A DNA stretch of 10,999 nucleotides from an uncultured Eubacteriales bacterium (GCA_900557175.1 USSL01000036.1:1-10999); one strand, 5' to 3'; positions 1-7,533 are shown, counted from the stretch's first letter. The notes: generated by a model not told the origin, from the sequence alone. Numbers and translations are program-made.

Positions 1-1046
1 TCCCCGGCCTCATAGGCCATCACCGACGCATTCAGTTTTAGTATCGGACTTGATATTCTCACCGAAACAACCCTGTTGATCCCGACAAGCATCATCCCTG
101 TAAGCAGCATCAGCATCACGGCAAAATACTGCATATTGCTCATACCGTGTGTAAATACCGAATATGACACAACGCCGACAAGCTTCCACCCTGTATAGCT
201 GATTGTATTGACAATGACCTTCCGCCGGCTGCCCTCAAAAAATTCGTCATACGCACCGTCCTTGTAATTTGCGGCTGTGCGGCTGTTTTCACTGCATATC
301 CCCCAGCTGATCTGTGTCTGACGCGGATGATAAATAATATTTCCGTTTTTGTCGCACAAATAATAATACTGCCCATTGCCGACATCATTAATTTTATTCA
401 TCATTCTTGATATGCCCGAATAATCCATATCAACAAGCAGAACACCCGACTGGGAATCTCCCTTGTCCGTCAGTTCAACAACACGGCTCAGCGAAATAAC
501 CCAGTAATAACGGAAAGTCCCGTCATCAAAAAGATTCTGAATATGCGGCGTTGAAAAATGCATATTTTCCATCTCATTGACAGCCTGCTTATACCATGCC
601 TGCCCCGTGACATCCGGATCTTCTTTTTGCGATGTTAAAGGCTCTGCCGCAATAAGGCTGCCGTAGCTGTTATAAACAGCAATACTTCTTAAATTATCCC
701 GGTTGGCCTCATACAAAAGATTCATGCTCCGCTGAATATCCTTATTTTTACTTGAAAAATCATTTTCTTTAATAATATTATAATAAACCGTATCTGATAT
801 CCGGCGCATACTCATCAGATAATCCTCAAGATTTTCTCCGGTCTGCTCCATCAGCTTTTGCGTACTCTGTGTAATTTCTTTCCTGGATACCGCAGAAAAT
901 CTGAAATACATCACTGTACCAAGAATAAGCATCATCGTAATCGAAATCACCGAGAACGCGATCATCAGCGTCGGCTGCATCCCCATCGGCTTTATATCGC
1001 TCAGCCGTTTTATATTTTTCAGCCGCTTAAAATAATTATTTTTCAC
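1..1046 (-). CDS. YesM-like sensor histidine kinase, N-terminal 348 codons (runs off the left edge)
   Basis: Membrane sensor kinase expected to phosphorylate the response regulator encoded just upstream. The frame is open from a GTG at 1046 to the window edge. Seen in order: a basic cytoplasmic N-terminus (KNNYFKRLKNIKRL); a membrane helix at about residues 24-48; a ~255-residue extracytoplasmic region with Cache-like features (GVLLVDMDYSGI near 201-212, YLCDKNGNIIYHP near 229-241, WKLVGVVS near 287-294); a second helix at about 307-327; and the start of a HAMP-type linker (RISSPILKL, 330-338). The His kinase and HATPase domains would lie beyond the left edge, so the YesM assignment rests on this layout and the YesN-like partner. 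GTG was chosen because GGAG lies 10 nt upstream and the next ATGs (codons 21 and 23) would drop the basic anchor. The start overlaps the regulator's end by 11 bp, implying translational coupling. The ligand is unknown; a sugar is inferred from the transporter next door. Confidence 0.85.
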   Translation of the reverse strand, partial: MKNNYFKRLKNIKRLSDIKPMGMQPTLMIAFSVISITMMLILGTVMYFRFSAVSRKEITQSTQKLMEQTGENLEDYLMSMRRISDTVYYNIIKENDFSSKNKDIQRSMNLLYEANRDNLRSIAVYNSYGSLIAAEPLTSQKEDPDVTGQAWYKQAVNEMENMHFSTPHIQNLFDDGTFRYYWVISLSRVVELTDKGDSQSGVLLVDMDYSGISRMMNKINDVGNGQYYYLCDKNGNIIYHPRQTQISWGICSENSRTAANYKDGAYDEFFEGSRRKVIVNTISYTGWKLVGVVSYSVFTHGMSNMQYFAVMLMLLTGMMLVGINRVVSVRISSPILKLNASVMAYEAG

Positions 1047-2646
1047 TTTTCGAATACTCCATTCTGTATTTTGACGGCGACACACCGAACCGGCGCTTAA
1101 AAACATAACTAAAATAATTCGGATCTGTATAGCCGACACGCTTTGCAATCATATAGCTTTTATCATTTGTTGCAATAAGCAGCCTTGAAGCAATATCCAT
1201 CCGATAATCCGTCAAATAACTAATAAACGATTCTCCCGTTTCTTTTTTAAACACCGTTGAAAAATACGCATTAGATACGCCAAGCGCCTCGCATATTGTG
1301 TCTAAAGACAGCGACTCATCTCCATAATGACTTTTGACATATTCCTGTGCTTTCTGCACAAAGGAGCGCGTTGACTTATTGCGGGCACTGATAAGCTTCT
1401 CATGAAACAAAAGACTGATATCCAAAAGACGCTTTTTTAACGTCACCGGATCCATGCTCATCATACTGCCGTAAATTTCCTTCATATCTACAGCAAAATC
1501 CTTATCGTCAATGTCATTATTTGAGGCAAAACGATAAAGCGCGCTGGAAAGCTCCATAATATCAAGCTGATGCTGCTGAAGCGATTTTGAAGTCACCGAC
1601 ATATGATTCATATAATCATCTACCGCCGCCTCAATATCCTTTTGCGAACCAAGACGTATGTCTTTAAAAAGCCGGGTAAGATACGCATCATTGACCGGCG
1701 CTGCTTTTTCCGGCTTGGACGGTTCAATTTCTTCGATATTAATTGCCTTTGCCGAGCCATAAATGACTCTGTAAGAAACAGCTTCTCTTGCCCCTCTGTA
1801 AGAAGACGCCAGTTCTAAAATGTTTCTGCATACATGACCGATACCGACAGTGACCACTGCACCGATCATCCTTTGAACATAGCGGCAGAAACGGTCACAG
1901 TCATCTGTCAGTTCTGTCACTGCAGCTATACTTTCCAGCTGGGCAATCATCACCGTCTTTCCAAGATAAGAAAAAACCTTTGGCTGCCAGCGACGTCCAA
2001 AATACTCGCCGGCCTGCTTTTCAACAGATGTCGCGAGAAGCAGCTGATTCATATGTGCCGGTATATTTCTCGCCGACGTATGAATCACAAGGCAGACATA
2101 AAAAGGCCCTGTAAAATAAATCTGATAATCCGATATATATTTATCAAGCATATCCTCAGAAATCCTGCCCTCAATCAATGTCGTATAAAAATTTGCCTGA
2201 AGCACCGGCAGCGCTTCCATATAATATTGACGCAAGATTTGCGTATCTCTCTTTTCGTTGATTTCCTTATCAAGCTTTTCTCTGAGTCTTGTAAATACCT
2301 TCGTCAGCTCCGCCGAATTCACCGGCTTTAATATATACTCCTCCACTTCAAGATGTACCGCCGCTTTCGCATATTCAAACTCATCAAAACCGGTAAAGAT
2401 TAAAAGCTTTGTCGCCGGATATTCTTCCTTAATGCGCCTCGCCAGCTCCATACCGTCCATATACGGCATCTTAATATCTGTCATCACAACGTCCGGCTGG
2501 AACTTTTCCACAAGTTCCAACGCCTTAAGGCCGTTTCCGGCATAGCCGATCACTGAAAAGCCAATAGCCTCCCAATTCACCTTTTTCATAATGACCTGAA
2601 TGACATCCTCCTCGTCATCCACTAAAAGCACTGTATATTTTTCCAT
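1036..2646 (-). CDS. YesN-like response regulator (receiver + AraC-type DNA-binding domain)
   Basis: Transcriptional regulator of 536 residues, probably activated by phosphorylation from the adjacent kinase. The N-terminal receiver domain (about 1-120) shows all key residues: acidic pair D10/D11, phospho-acceptor D57 in VVMTDIKMPYMDG, T85 in LLIFTGFDEF, and K107 in YILKPVN. A ~300-residue middle region without clear motifs follows, usual for long YesN proteins. The C-terminal ~100 residues form an AraC-type double helix-turn-helix: DTICEALGVSNAYFSTVFKK at about 449-468 and IAKRVGYTDPNYFSYVF near 500-516. The frame stays open upstream to an ATG at 2745, but that start lies inside the mglC terminator and adds 33 unrelated residues. 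The start at 2646 begins directly with MEKYTVLLVDDEEDV and has AGGGGA 8 nt upstream. It sits immediately downstream of mglC and is the natural candidate to control the mgl operon. Target genes are inferred from position only. Confidence 0.93.
   Translation of the reverse strand: MEKYTVLLVDDEEDVIQVIMKKVNWEAIGFSVIGYAGNGLKALELVEKFQPDVVMTDIKMPYMDGMELARRIKEEYPATKLLIFTGFDEFEYAKAAVHLEVEEYILKPVNSAELTKVFTRLREKLDKEINEKRDTQILRQYYMEALPVLQANFYTTLIEGRISEDMLDKYISDYQIYFTGPFYVCLVIHTSARNIPAHMNQLLLATSVEKQAGEYFGRRWQPKVFSYLGKTVMIAQLESIAAVTELTDDCDRFCRYVQRMIGAVVTVGIGHVCRNILELASSYRGAREAVSYRVIYGSAKAINIEEIEPSKPEKAAPVNDAYLTRLFKDIRLGSQKDIEAAVDDYMNHMSVTSKSLQQHQLDIMELSSALYRFASNNDIDDKDFAVDMKEIYGSMMSMDPVTLKKRLLDISLLFHEKLISARNKSTRSFVQKAQEYVKSHYGDESLSLDTICEALGVSNAYFSTVFKKETGESFISYLTDYRMDIASRLLIATNDKSYMIAKRVGYTDPNYFSYVFKRRFGVSPSKYRMEYSKSEK
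1057..1060 (-). promoter_or_regulatory. Ribosome binding site for the kinase GTG start
   Basis: GGAG lies inside the last codons of the response regulator, 10 nt before the GTG at 1046. The same 10-nt spacing is seen at mglB. It supports GTG as the true kinase start and coupling to translation of the regulator. Confidence 0.5.
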
Positions 2647-2661
2647 CTTTATCTTCCCCTG

Positions 2662-2676
2662 TGCAAATGTTTTGCA
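2662..2676 (-). promoter_or_regulatory. Inverted repeat TGCAAA-N3-TTTGCA at the predicted transcription start
   Basis: A perfect 6-bp inverted repeat with a 3-nt spacer lies just downstream of the TATAAT, where transcription should begin. That position suits a repressor operator or a small 5' hairpin. No specific regulator is recognised. Confidence 0.3.
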
Positions 2677-2679
2677 TTC

Positions 2680-2685
2680 ATTATA
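2680..2685 (-). promoter_or_regulatory. Extended -10 promoter for the response regulator-kinase operon
   Basis: On the minus strand TGGTATAAT gives a perfect TATAAT with an upstream TGn extension. It lies about 34 nt before the regulator ATG and just downstream of the mglC terminator. The -35 region falls in the terminator U-tract and is poor, which an extended -10 can tolerate. This suggests the two regulatory genes are expressed independently of mglBAC. Confidence 0.55.
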
Positions 2686-2700
2686 CCAAACATTAACATT

Positions 2701-2733
2701 AAAAAAAAGGTCAGACATGAAATCTGACCTTTT
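2701..2733 (-). terminator. Intrinsic terminator after mglC
   Basis: A perfect 11-bp inverted repeat (arms 2705-2715 and 2723-2733, AAAAGGTCAGA) with a 7-nt loop. On the minus strand it runs into an uninterrupted U-tract (2708-2701). It begins 13 bp after the mglC stop codon and ends the mglBAC transcript. In the other orientation the U-stretch is short, so it may act weakly in both directions. Confidence 0.9.
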
Positions 2734-2746
2734 AAAAATTTCCATA

Positions 2747-4396
2747 TTATTTTTTCTGAACGTATTTCAGAGAGTCAAGAATGACTGCAATAAGAATAAT
2801 GATACCTGAGAATACGAACTGAAGGTTTGTATCGATACCAAGAATTGTGAGGGAATATGTCAATGCTGTAAAAATAATAACACCGACAACAACACCTGAA
2901 ATCTTACCGATACCACCTGTGAAGGACACACCGCCGACAACGCAGGCTGCGATGGCATCCATCTCCCAGCCCTGTCCGTAAGCTGCTGAACCTGAACCGA
3001 ACATTCTAGCACATTCAAGCCATGAACCGAAGCCGTAAAGAATACCGGCAAGAACGAAAGCACCGACAGTTACCTTTACTACAGAGATACCTGAAACTGC
3101 TGCTGCCTCAGGATTTCCGCCGACAGCATATAAGTTTTTACCAAATGTTGTCTTATTCCAAATGAACCATACAACAATAATTGCTGCCACTGCCCAAAGA
3201 ATAATTGTAGGGAAGCCGTTCACTTTCGGAATAATCATGTTTGGAATTGCAGACTCAATCGCACCAAAGGATACACCCTTTGTCGCATAAGTTACAAGAC
3301 CGAAAATAACAAGCATGTTTGCCATTGTTGTAATAAATGGATGAATCTTAAACTTCGCTGTAAAGAAGCCTGCGATTGTTGTAAAGATTGTACATAAAAC
3401 GATACACATTACAAGTGCAAATACAACTCTTGCGCCGACAGACATTCCTGAGAAGTCAAATACATGACCAAATACGGAACCTGTATTCGGACCCTGATGC
3501 ATAATAATCGTACCTACAGTCATACCCATACCAACCATACGGCCAATTGAAAGGTCTGTACCTGTAAGAAGAATCAGCCCTGCAACACCAAGTGCAAGGA
3601 ACATTCTCGGCGATGCCTGCTGGAAAATATTCAAAACGTTATTGTATGTAAGCAATGATGTGTTTTTAACCATCGGCGTAATAATACAAAGCGCGATGAA
3701 AACAATGATAATTGCAATGTAAAGACCATTCTGAAGAAGGAAGTTTCTTAAATTAAATGTATATTTATAGTTTTCCCACTTCTGAGCTCTTGTCTCCACA
3801 AATGTAAACTTTGACATTCTCAAAAGGTCAATCAGATGATATCTGTAGCTGTACGCTGCATGACGTCTGTCTTTAATCTGCTGTAAATCTTTGTCAAGCT
3901 CTACCTTAGCATCAAAACGTCTGTTTTTATAAACATACTTTTCATCTTTGATTTCCTGATGGTCAGTAAGCTTAGATATTGCTGCCTGATGTTCCTTTTC
4001 AAGCTCTGCAAGTTTATTTTTGCACTTTTCCTGAGCCTGTACTTTCTCTGCAGCACAGCTTTCTTTAACCGGCGCAAAGTATTCCTTATCAAAATGAGCC
4101 TTCAAATAATTTTCAGCATCTGCGATAAGCTTTGAAACTTCATCTTTATTTTTAGCTTCAACTGCTTTTGCTTTCTCAATTTCTTTACGCACTGCCTCAA
4201 TACGGTTTGCTTTTTCTTCCTTTGTGAGTGTGCGCTCTTTTTTAATATTGTCTACTTCATTCTGGAGTTCAATGACTTTATCTGTACCATCTGCTCTTAA
4301 GCCGTCAATCTTCTCCTGAATTTTACCGACATAATCCTCTATTGGCTGGCGCAGCTTCATTTCCTGCTCAGCCGTAAGAATCTTACTGTTTGCCAT
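2747..4396 (-). CDS. mglC: Galactose/methyl-galactoside ABC transporter permease MglC with an N-terminal coiled-coil extension
   Basis: Membrane permease of a CUT2-type sugar importer. The C-terminal ~335 residues match classical MglC: ALGVAGL followed by TGTDLSIGR (about 268-286), WNKTTFGKNLYAVGGNPEAA, MDAIAACVVGGVSFTGG, and the terminal LDSLKYVQKK. Multiple hydrophobic helices start near residue 222. The odd part is residues 1 to about 210: no membrane segment, very rich in Lys, Glu, Gln and Ala, with long heptad-like charged helices and two cysteines (about 114 and 125). It would lie in the cytoplasm, on the side facing MglA. The protein is about 549 residues against ~336 for E. coli MglC. 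Start choice: AAGGGAG at 4407-4413 is only 1 nt from the ATG at 4405 and 4 nt from that at 4402, but 10 nt from the ATG at 4396, matching mglB spacing. The gene follows the mglA stop by 19 bp and is closed by an intrinsic terminator. Confidence 0.93.
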   Translation of the reverse strand: MANSKILTAEQEMKLRQPIEDYVGKIQEKIDGLRADGTDKVIELQNEVDNIKKERTLTKEEKANRIEAVRKEIEKAKAVEAKNKDEVSKLIADAENYLKAHFDKEYFAPVKESCAAEKVQAQEKCKNKLAELEKEHQAAISKLTDHQEIKDEKYVYKNRRFDAKVELDKDLQQIKDRRHAAYSYRYHLIDLLRMSKFTFVETRAQKWENYKYTFNLRNFLLQNGLYIAIIIVFIALCIITPMVKNTSLLTYNNVLNIFQQASPRMFLALGVAGLILLTGTDLSIGRMVGMGMTVGTIIMHQGPNTGSVFGHVFDFSGMSVGARVVFALVMCIVLCTIFTTIAGFFTAKFKIHPFITTMANMLVIFGLVTYATKGVSFGAIESAIPNMIIPKVNGFPTIILWAVAAIIVVWFIWNKTTFGKNLYAVGGNPEAAAVSGISVVKVTVGAFVLAGILYGFGSWLECARMFGSGSAAYGQGWEMDAIAACVVGGVSFTGGIGKISGVVVGVIIFTALTYSLTILGIDTNLQFVFSGIIILIAVILDSLKYVQKK

Positions 4397-4406
4397 ATCC
4401 ATCATT

Positions 4407-4413
4407 CTCCCTT
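4407..4413 (-). promoter_or_regulatory. Ribosome binding site deciding the mglC start
   Basis: AAGGGAG lies directly after the mglA stop codon. Three in-frame ATGs follow (4405, 4402, 4396). The first is too close to be used efficiently; the third has the best spacing. The choice changes the protein by only three residues. Confidence 0.6.
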
Positions 4414-4415
4414 AA

Positions 4416-5924
4416 TTATAGGTATTTTGCACTAAGTCTTAAAAGTTCTTCCTGATTTGTCTTCTTTGTATCAACGATACCTGCCAGACGTCCGTTGGAC
4501 ATAACGCCGATACGGTTTGTAATACCGAGAATCTCCGGCATCTCCGACGAAACAACAATAATTGTCTTGCCGGCTTTTGCCATCTTTATAATCAGTTCAT
4601 AAATCTCATATTTAGCACCGACATCAATACCTCTTGTCGGTTCATCCATCATAAATACTTTCGGATCACGCTCCAGCCATTTACCGAAAATAACCTTCTG
4701 CTGATTACCGCCTGAAAGGCTTGAAATCATATCATCCGGGCCCATACATTTTGTATGCATAACTTTAATTTCATTAGCTGTTGCCTTTGTCATCTTGGCA
4801 TCTGAAAGAGCAATACCGGATTTATATTTATCCAGGTTGGCAATCGTCGTATTAAAAGTCAAATCGCCCTTTAAGAAAAGTCCGTTTGCCTTACGTTCCT
4901 CCGTGATCATCGCAAAGCCATGCTCCATCGCTTCTTTTGCACTCGTAAAGTTCATAAGATGATCATTGAAATAAACACGTCCGGCAGCTCTTGTGCGGAC
5001 ACCGAAAATCGTCTCCAAAAGCTCTGTACGTCCTGCACCGACAAGACCGTAAAGGCCGAATATCTCGCCCTGTCTTACGTCAAAAGAAATATCCTGAAGA
5101 TGCGGTTCAAATTTTGTGGACAAATGCTTCACCGATAAGATAACATCCTTAGGCTCGTTATCTACCGGAGGGAATCTATTGTCAAGAGAACGGCCTACCA
5201 TCGCCGAAATCAATTCGTTCATATTTGTATCTTCGGACTTCTTTGTCATTACAAGATTACCGTCACGAAGCACGGATATTTCATCACAAATTTCAAAAAT
5301 CTCATCCATCTTGTGTGAAATATAAATCAGGGAAATCCCCTGTGATTTTAACATACGCATCATTTCAAAAAGCTTATTAACTTCCTGAACATTCAGTGAG
5401 GAAGTCGGCTCATCTAAAACGATGACCTTTGCATTATATGAAATTGCTTTTGCAATCTCGCACATCTGTCTCTGTGAAACAGACATATTTCGCATCGGCT
5501 GGCTTAAATTGACAGTCATGCCTAATTTTCTGAAAAGCTCAGAAGCTTCTTTTTTCATTCTGCCTTCATCGACAACGCCGACGGAATTTACCGGATAACG
5601 TCCGAGGAATAAATTGTCAACAACATTTCTCTCAAGACACTGGTTTAATTCCTGATGAACCATTGCGATACCGTTTTCCAACGCATCTTTCGGTCCTGAG
5701 AAACTTACTTCTCTGCCGTCGAGGAAGATCGTTCCTTCATCTTTCTGATAAGTACCGAAAAGGCACTTCATCATTGTTGACTTACCGGCGCCGTTCTCTC
5801 CCATAAGGCCCATAACCGTACCTTTCTTCACATCAAGATTGATGTGATCAAGCACCCGGTTACGTCCGAAGGATTTACTCATACCGCGTATCGATAAGAC
5901 AACATCATCTTTCTTATCTGCCAT
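4416..5924 (-). CDS. mglA: Galactose/methyl-galactoside ABC transporter ATP-binding protein MglA
   Basis: Cytoplasmic ATPase that powers the importer. At 502 residues it is the usual length for the double-domain CUT2 ATPases (MglA, RbsA, XylG). Domain 1: Walker A GENGAGKST (42-50), Q-loop Q91, a degenerate signature VSQRQM (149-154), Walker B VIVLDEP (167-173), and the switch histidine in ISHKMDE (H204). Domain 2: a variant P-loop GLVGAGRTE (293-301), canonical signature LSGGNQQK (403-410), Walker B VFMMDEPTRGID (423-434), and SSEMPE (459-464) in place of the switch histidine. This asymmetry is typical of the family. Start ATG at 5924 has AGGGG 8 nt upstream. It lies 101 bp after mglB, with a terminator hairpin in the gap, so it is probably made in smaller amounts than MglB. 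Substrate naming rests on MglB and MglC; ribose-type relatives share these ATPase motifs. Confidence 0.95.
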   Translation of the reverse strand: MADKKDDVVLSIRGMSKSFGRNRVLDHINLDVKKGTVMGLMGENGAGKSTMMKCLFGTYQKDEGTIFLDGREVSFSGPKDALENGIAMVHQELNQCLERNVVDNLFLGRYPVNSVGVVDEGRMKKEASELFRKLGMTVNLSQPMRNMSVSQRQMCEIAKAISYNAKVIVLDEPTSSLNVQEVNKLFEMMRMLKSQGISLIYISHKMDEIFEICDEISVLRDGNLVMTKKSEDTNMNELISAMVGRSLDNRFPPVDNEPKDVILSVKHLSTKFEPHLQDISFDVRQGEIFGLYGLVGAGRTELLETIFGVRTRAAGRVYFNDHLMNFTSAKEAMEHGFAMITEERKANGLFLKGDLTFNTTIANLDKYKSGIALSDAKMTKATANEIKVMHTKCMGPDDMISSLSGGNQQKVIFGKWLERDPKVFMMDEPTRGIDVGAKYEIYELIIKMAKAGKTIIVVSSEMPEILGITNRIGVMSNGRLAGIVDTKKTNQEELLRLSAKYL

Positions 5925-5965
5925 GATTCTTACCCCTATTTAAGTATGCTGATTTTCAAGTTTCC

Positions 5966-6006
5966 AAAAAAAAGAGGTTATCGGGGAGAATCTCTCCCCG
6001 ATAGCC
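5966..6006 (-). terminator. Intrinsic terminator between mglB and mglA
   Basis: Arms 5976-5989 and 5993-6006 form a 14-position stem with a single C-A mismatch and a 3-nt loop. The core is G+C-rich (CGGGGAGA). On the minus strand it is followed by UC and eight U residues (5973-5966). It begins 19 bp after the mglB stop. As it lies inside the operon, it most likely ends most transcripts after mglB and lets a fraction through to mglA-mglC, giving excess binding protein. No strong promoter is evident between it and mglA. Confidence 0.9.
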
Positions 6007-6025
6007 TGCTTAACTTCAATAATTA

Positions 6026-7348
6026 TCACTGACTAAGTAATGCTGTATAGGAAGCTGCATTATCTGTTTTAACCATATTGATTGCGAAAGCATCATACTC
6101 GCTTGGATTTCCAAGACGGTTTGTGATATTAGATTCAGTCTGTCCGTCACCACCGATGTATTCAACTTCAAGATTAAGTACATCATCATAGTTTTCAAGT
6201 AACGGTTTGTATGTTGCGCTTAAGAAGTTATCTGCTGCATTGTAGATGTTCAGCCATACTTTCTTCTTAGGATGTTTGCTCTCATCAAGCTGTTTTGATA
6301 CAGGCTCATAAATCTTAGTGGAGTCTGTGAAATCCTGATAATTATCTGCTGTAACAGCAACGTTTAATGCGTAGTAAGAACGCTGTTCTTCGTTGTATGT
6401 AAATACATCCGGTGTAAGTACATTGCCTGCGTCATCGGCTGTACCGATACCTGTGTCAATATCAACACCATCAAGTGCATTACGAAGTACACGAAGTGTT
6501 AAGTAAGCCTGTACGTCTGCATGCTGGCTGATTGTTCCGCCGTAGCCTTCTGCGATTGCTGCAACAGCATCACTGTTTGCATCATAACCGAATGTAGGCA
6601 CTTTGTTATCCTTTGACCATGCATTAAACATTGACATACCCATACCATCATTGTTAGAAACAACAACATCAATCTGATCGCCGAATGATGCTGACCATGT
6701 ACCGATAGCATTACCTGCTGTTGCTGCATCCCATGTAGCACCTGCTGAGTTCTTCATCTCCTGTGATGCAAGCTCACGTACTGTATAGGATTTGCCATTC
6801 ACTTCAAGTTTACCATCTTTTACAACTGTAGATGCGCCTTCACCGTTTGTTCCAACCGGTTCACTGTTGATTGCGCCATCTTTTTCTACAGCTGTATCAA
6901 GTGCCTTACGAACACCTCTTGTACGGGCGATTGAGTCATTATGTCCGATATCACCGATTGCAAGAACATAACCAATCACACCGTCACCGTTTCTGTCGAT
7001 TGTATCAATATTCTTTTCGATGTATTCTTTAACCATTGTTCCCTGAAGTTCAGCACCCTGATTTGCATCGAAACCTACATAATATGTATTGCCGTTGAAA
7101 TTCAAAGCATTCATATCAAGTTCGCCTGTTGAGCTGTTGGATGGCTGACGGTTGAACCATACTAATGGTTTATCTTTATTAGCAACTTCTCCGCCTGCTT
7201 CTGACTCTGCCGGAGCACTGCTGTCAGCCGGTGCCTTAGAATCACCCTGTGTTTCTGATGAGCCACCGCCACAAGCTGTTACAGATAAGCCCATGACTGC
7301 TGCCATTGCTAATAAAGCAATCTTCTTGTTCATACCTTTTTTGTTCAT
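6026..7348 (-). CDS. mglB: Galactose/glucose-binding lipoprotein MglB, circularly permuted
   Basis: Surface-anchored receptor of the sugar importer, 440 residues. The signal peptide ends in a lipobox (LSVTAC, lipid on C26), followed by a Ser/Ala/Pro/Glu-rich linker to about residue 58. The mature fold then starts where E. coli MglB is at about residue 86: KPLVWFNRQPS matches VPVVFFNKEPS. It runs to the normal C-terminus (VTADNYQDF near 332-340 versus VDKDNLAEF), crosses a ~22-residue linker, and ends with the normal N-terminal segment: VWLNIYNAADNF (364-375) versus GVTIYKYDDNF, and DAFAINMV (419-426) versus KALAINLV. Sugar contacts keep their identity: N66, H136, D138, R142, W206, N233, D256, D373 and F375; canonical N256 is Q275. 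A calcium loop DRNGDGVIG lies at 118-126. There is a ~39-residue insertion between R142 and W206. The start at 7348 has AAGGGAG 10 nt upstream; the ATG five codons later lacks as good a site. Glucose versus galactose preference cannot be told. Confidence 0.93.
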   Translation of the reverse strand: MNKKGMNKKIALLAMAAVMGLSVTACGGGSSETQGDSKAPADSSAPAESEAGGEVANKDKPLVWFNRQPSNSSTGELDMNALNFNGNTYYVGFDANQGAELQGTMVKEYIEKNIDTIDRNGDGVIGYVLAIGDIGHNDSIARTRGVRKALDTAVEKDGAINSEPVGTNGEGASTVVKDGKLEVNGKSYTVRELASQEMKNSAGATWDAATAGNAIGTWSASFGDQIDVVVSNNDGMGMSMFNAWSKDNKVPTFGYDANSDAVAAIAEGYGGTISQHADVQAYLTLRVLRNALDGVDIDTGIGTADDAGNVLTPDVFTYNEEQRSYYALNVAVTADNYQDFTDSTKIYEPVSKQLDESKHPKKKVWLNIYNAADNFLSATYKPLLENYDDVLNLEVEYIGGDGQTESNITNRLGNPSEYDAFAINMVKTDNAASYTALLSQ

Positions 7349-7407
7349 AATAAGAAATCTCCCTTCTCTTTTTGGGCAACTTGTCTTATGTCGCCGTTGA
7401 TGTTGTT

Positions 7408-7413
7408 ATTATA
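7408..7413 (-). promoter_or_regulatory. mglB: Predicted -10 element of the mglBAC promoter
   Basis: On the minus strand TATATAAT contains a perfect TATAAT, about 59 bp before the mglB ATG. With a 17-bp spacer the -35 hexamer is TGTAAT (7431-7436), a poor match to TTGACA. A good -10 with a weak -35 fits a promoter that needs an activator, plausibly the YesN-like regulator. Confidence 0.5.
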
Positions 7414-7452
7414 TAAAATATTTTTCACGGATTACATAGAATATTTTTTGCT

Positions 7453-7462
7453 TCACATTCGA
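7453..7462 (-). repeat. TCGAATRTGA direct repeat, promoter-proximal copy
   Basis: Minus strand TCGAATGTGA. A second copy, TCGAATATGA, lies at 7535-7544 in the same orientation, 82 bp upstream. A weaker ATGTnA match lies 21 bp downstream at the -35 (ATGT at 7434-7437). Spacing of about two helical turns up to the -35 is the arrangement AraC-type activators commonly use. The link to the YesN-like regulator is inferred. Confidence 0.35.
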
Positions 7463-7533
7463 ATTTTTAAGATTTTATTGGTAATTTTAATCATAGATAT
7501 GAACTTTCTGTGTTTTTTTGCACATTTTTTATA

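Noticed and set aside
1603-2545. Plus-strand open frames opposite the response regulator
   Set aside because: They are antisense shadows, low-complexity in composition, with no recognisable domain and no ribosome site worth noting.
1036-2745. Longer start of the response regulator at 2745
   Set aside because: The extra 33 residues are encoded by the mglC terminator and the -10 region, have no family similarity, and the start at 2646 has a proper ribosome site.
6026-7348. MglB as a truncated or frameshifted gene
   Set aside because: The missing N-terminal segment is present at the C-terminus in the same frame with binding residues intact, so permutation explains it better than decay.
7423-7436. 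Possible CcpA cre site (TGTAATCCGTGAAA) at the mglB -35
   Set aside because: The central CG, the most conserved part of cre, is not in place, and a second position also fails. It may be chance in AT-rich DNA.
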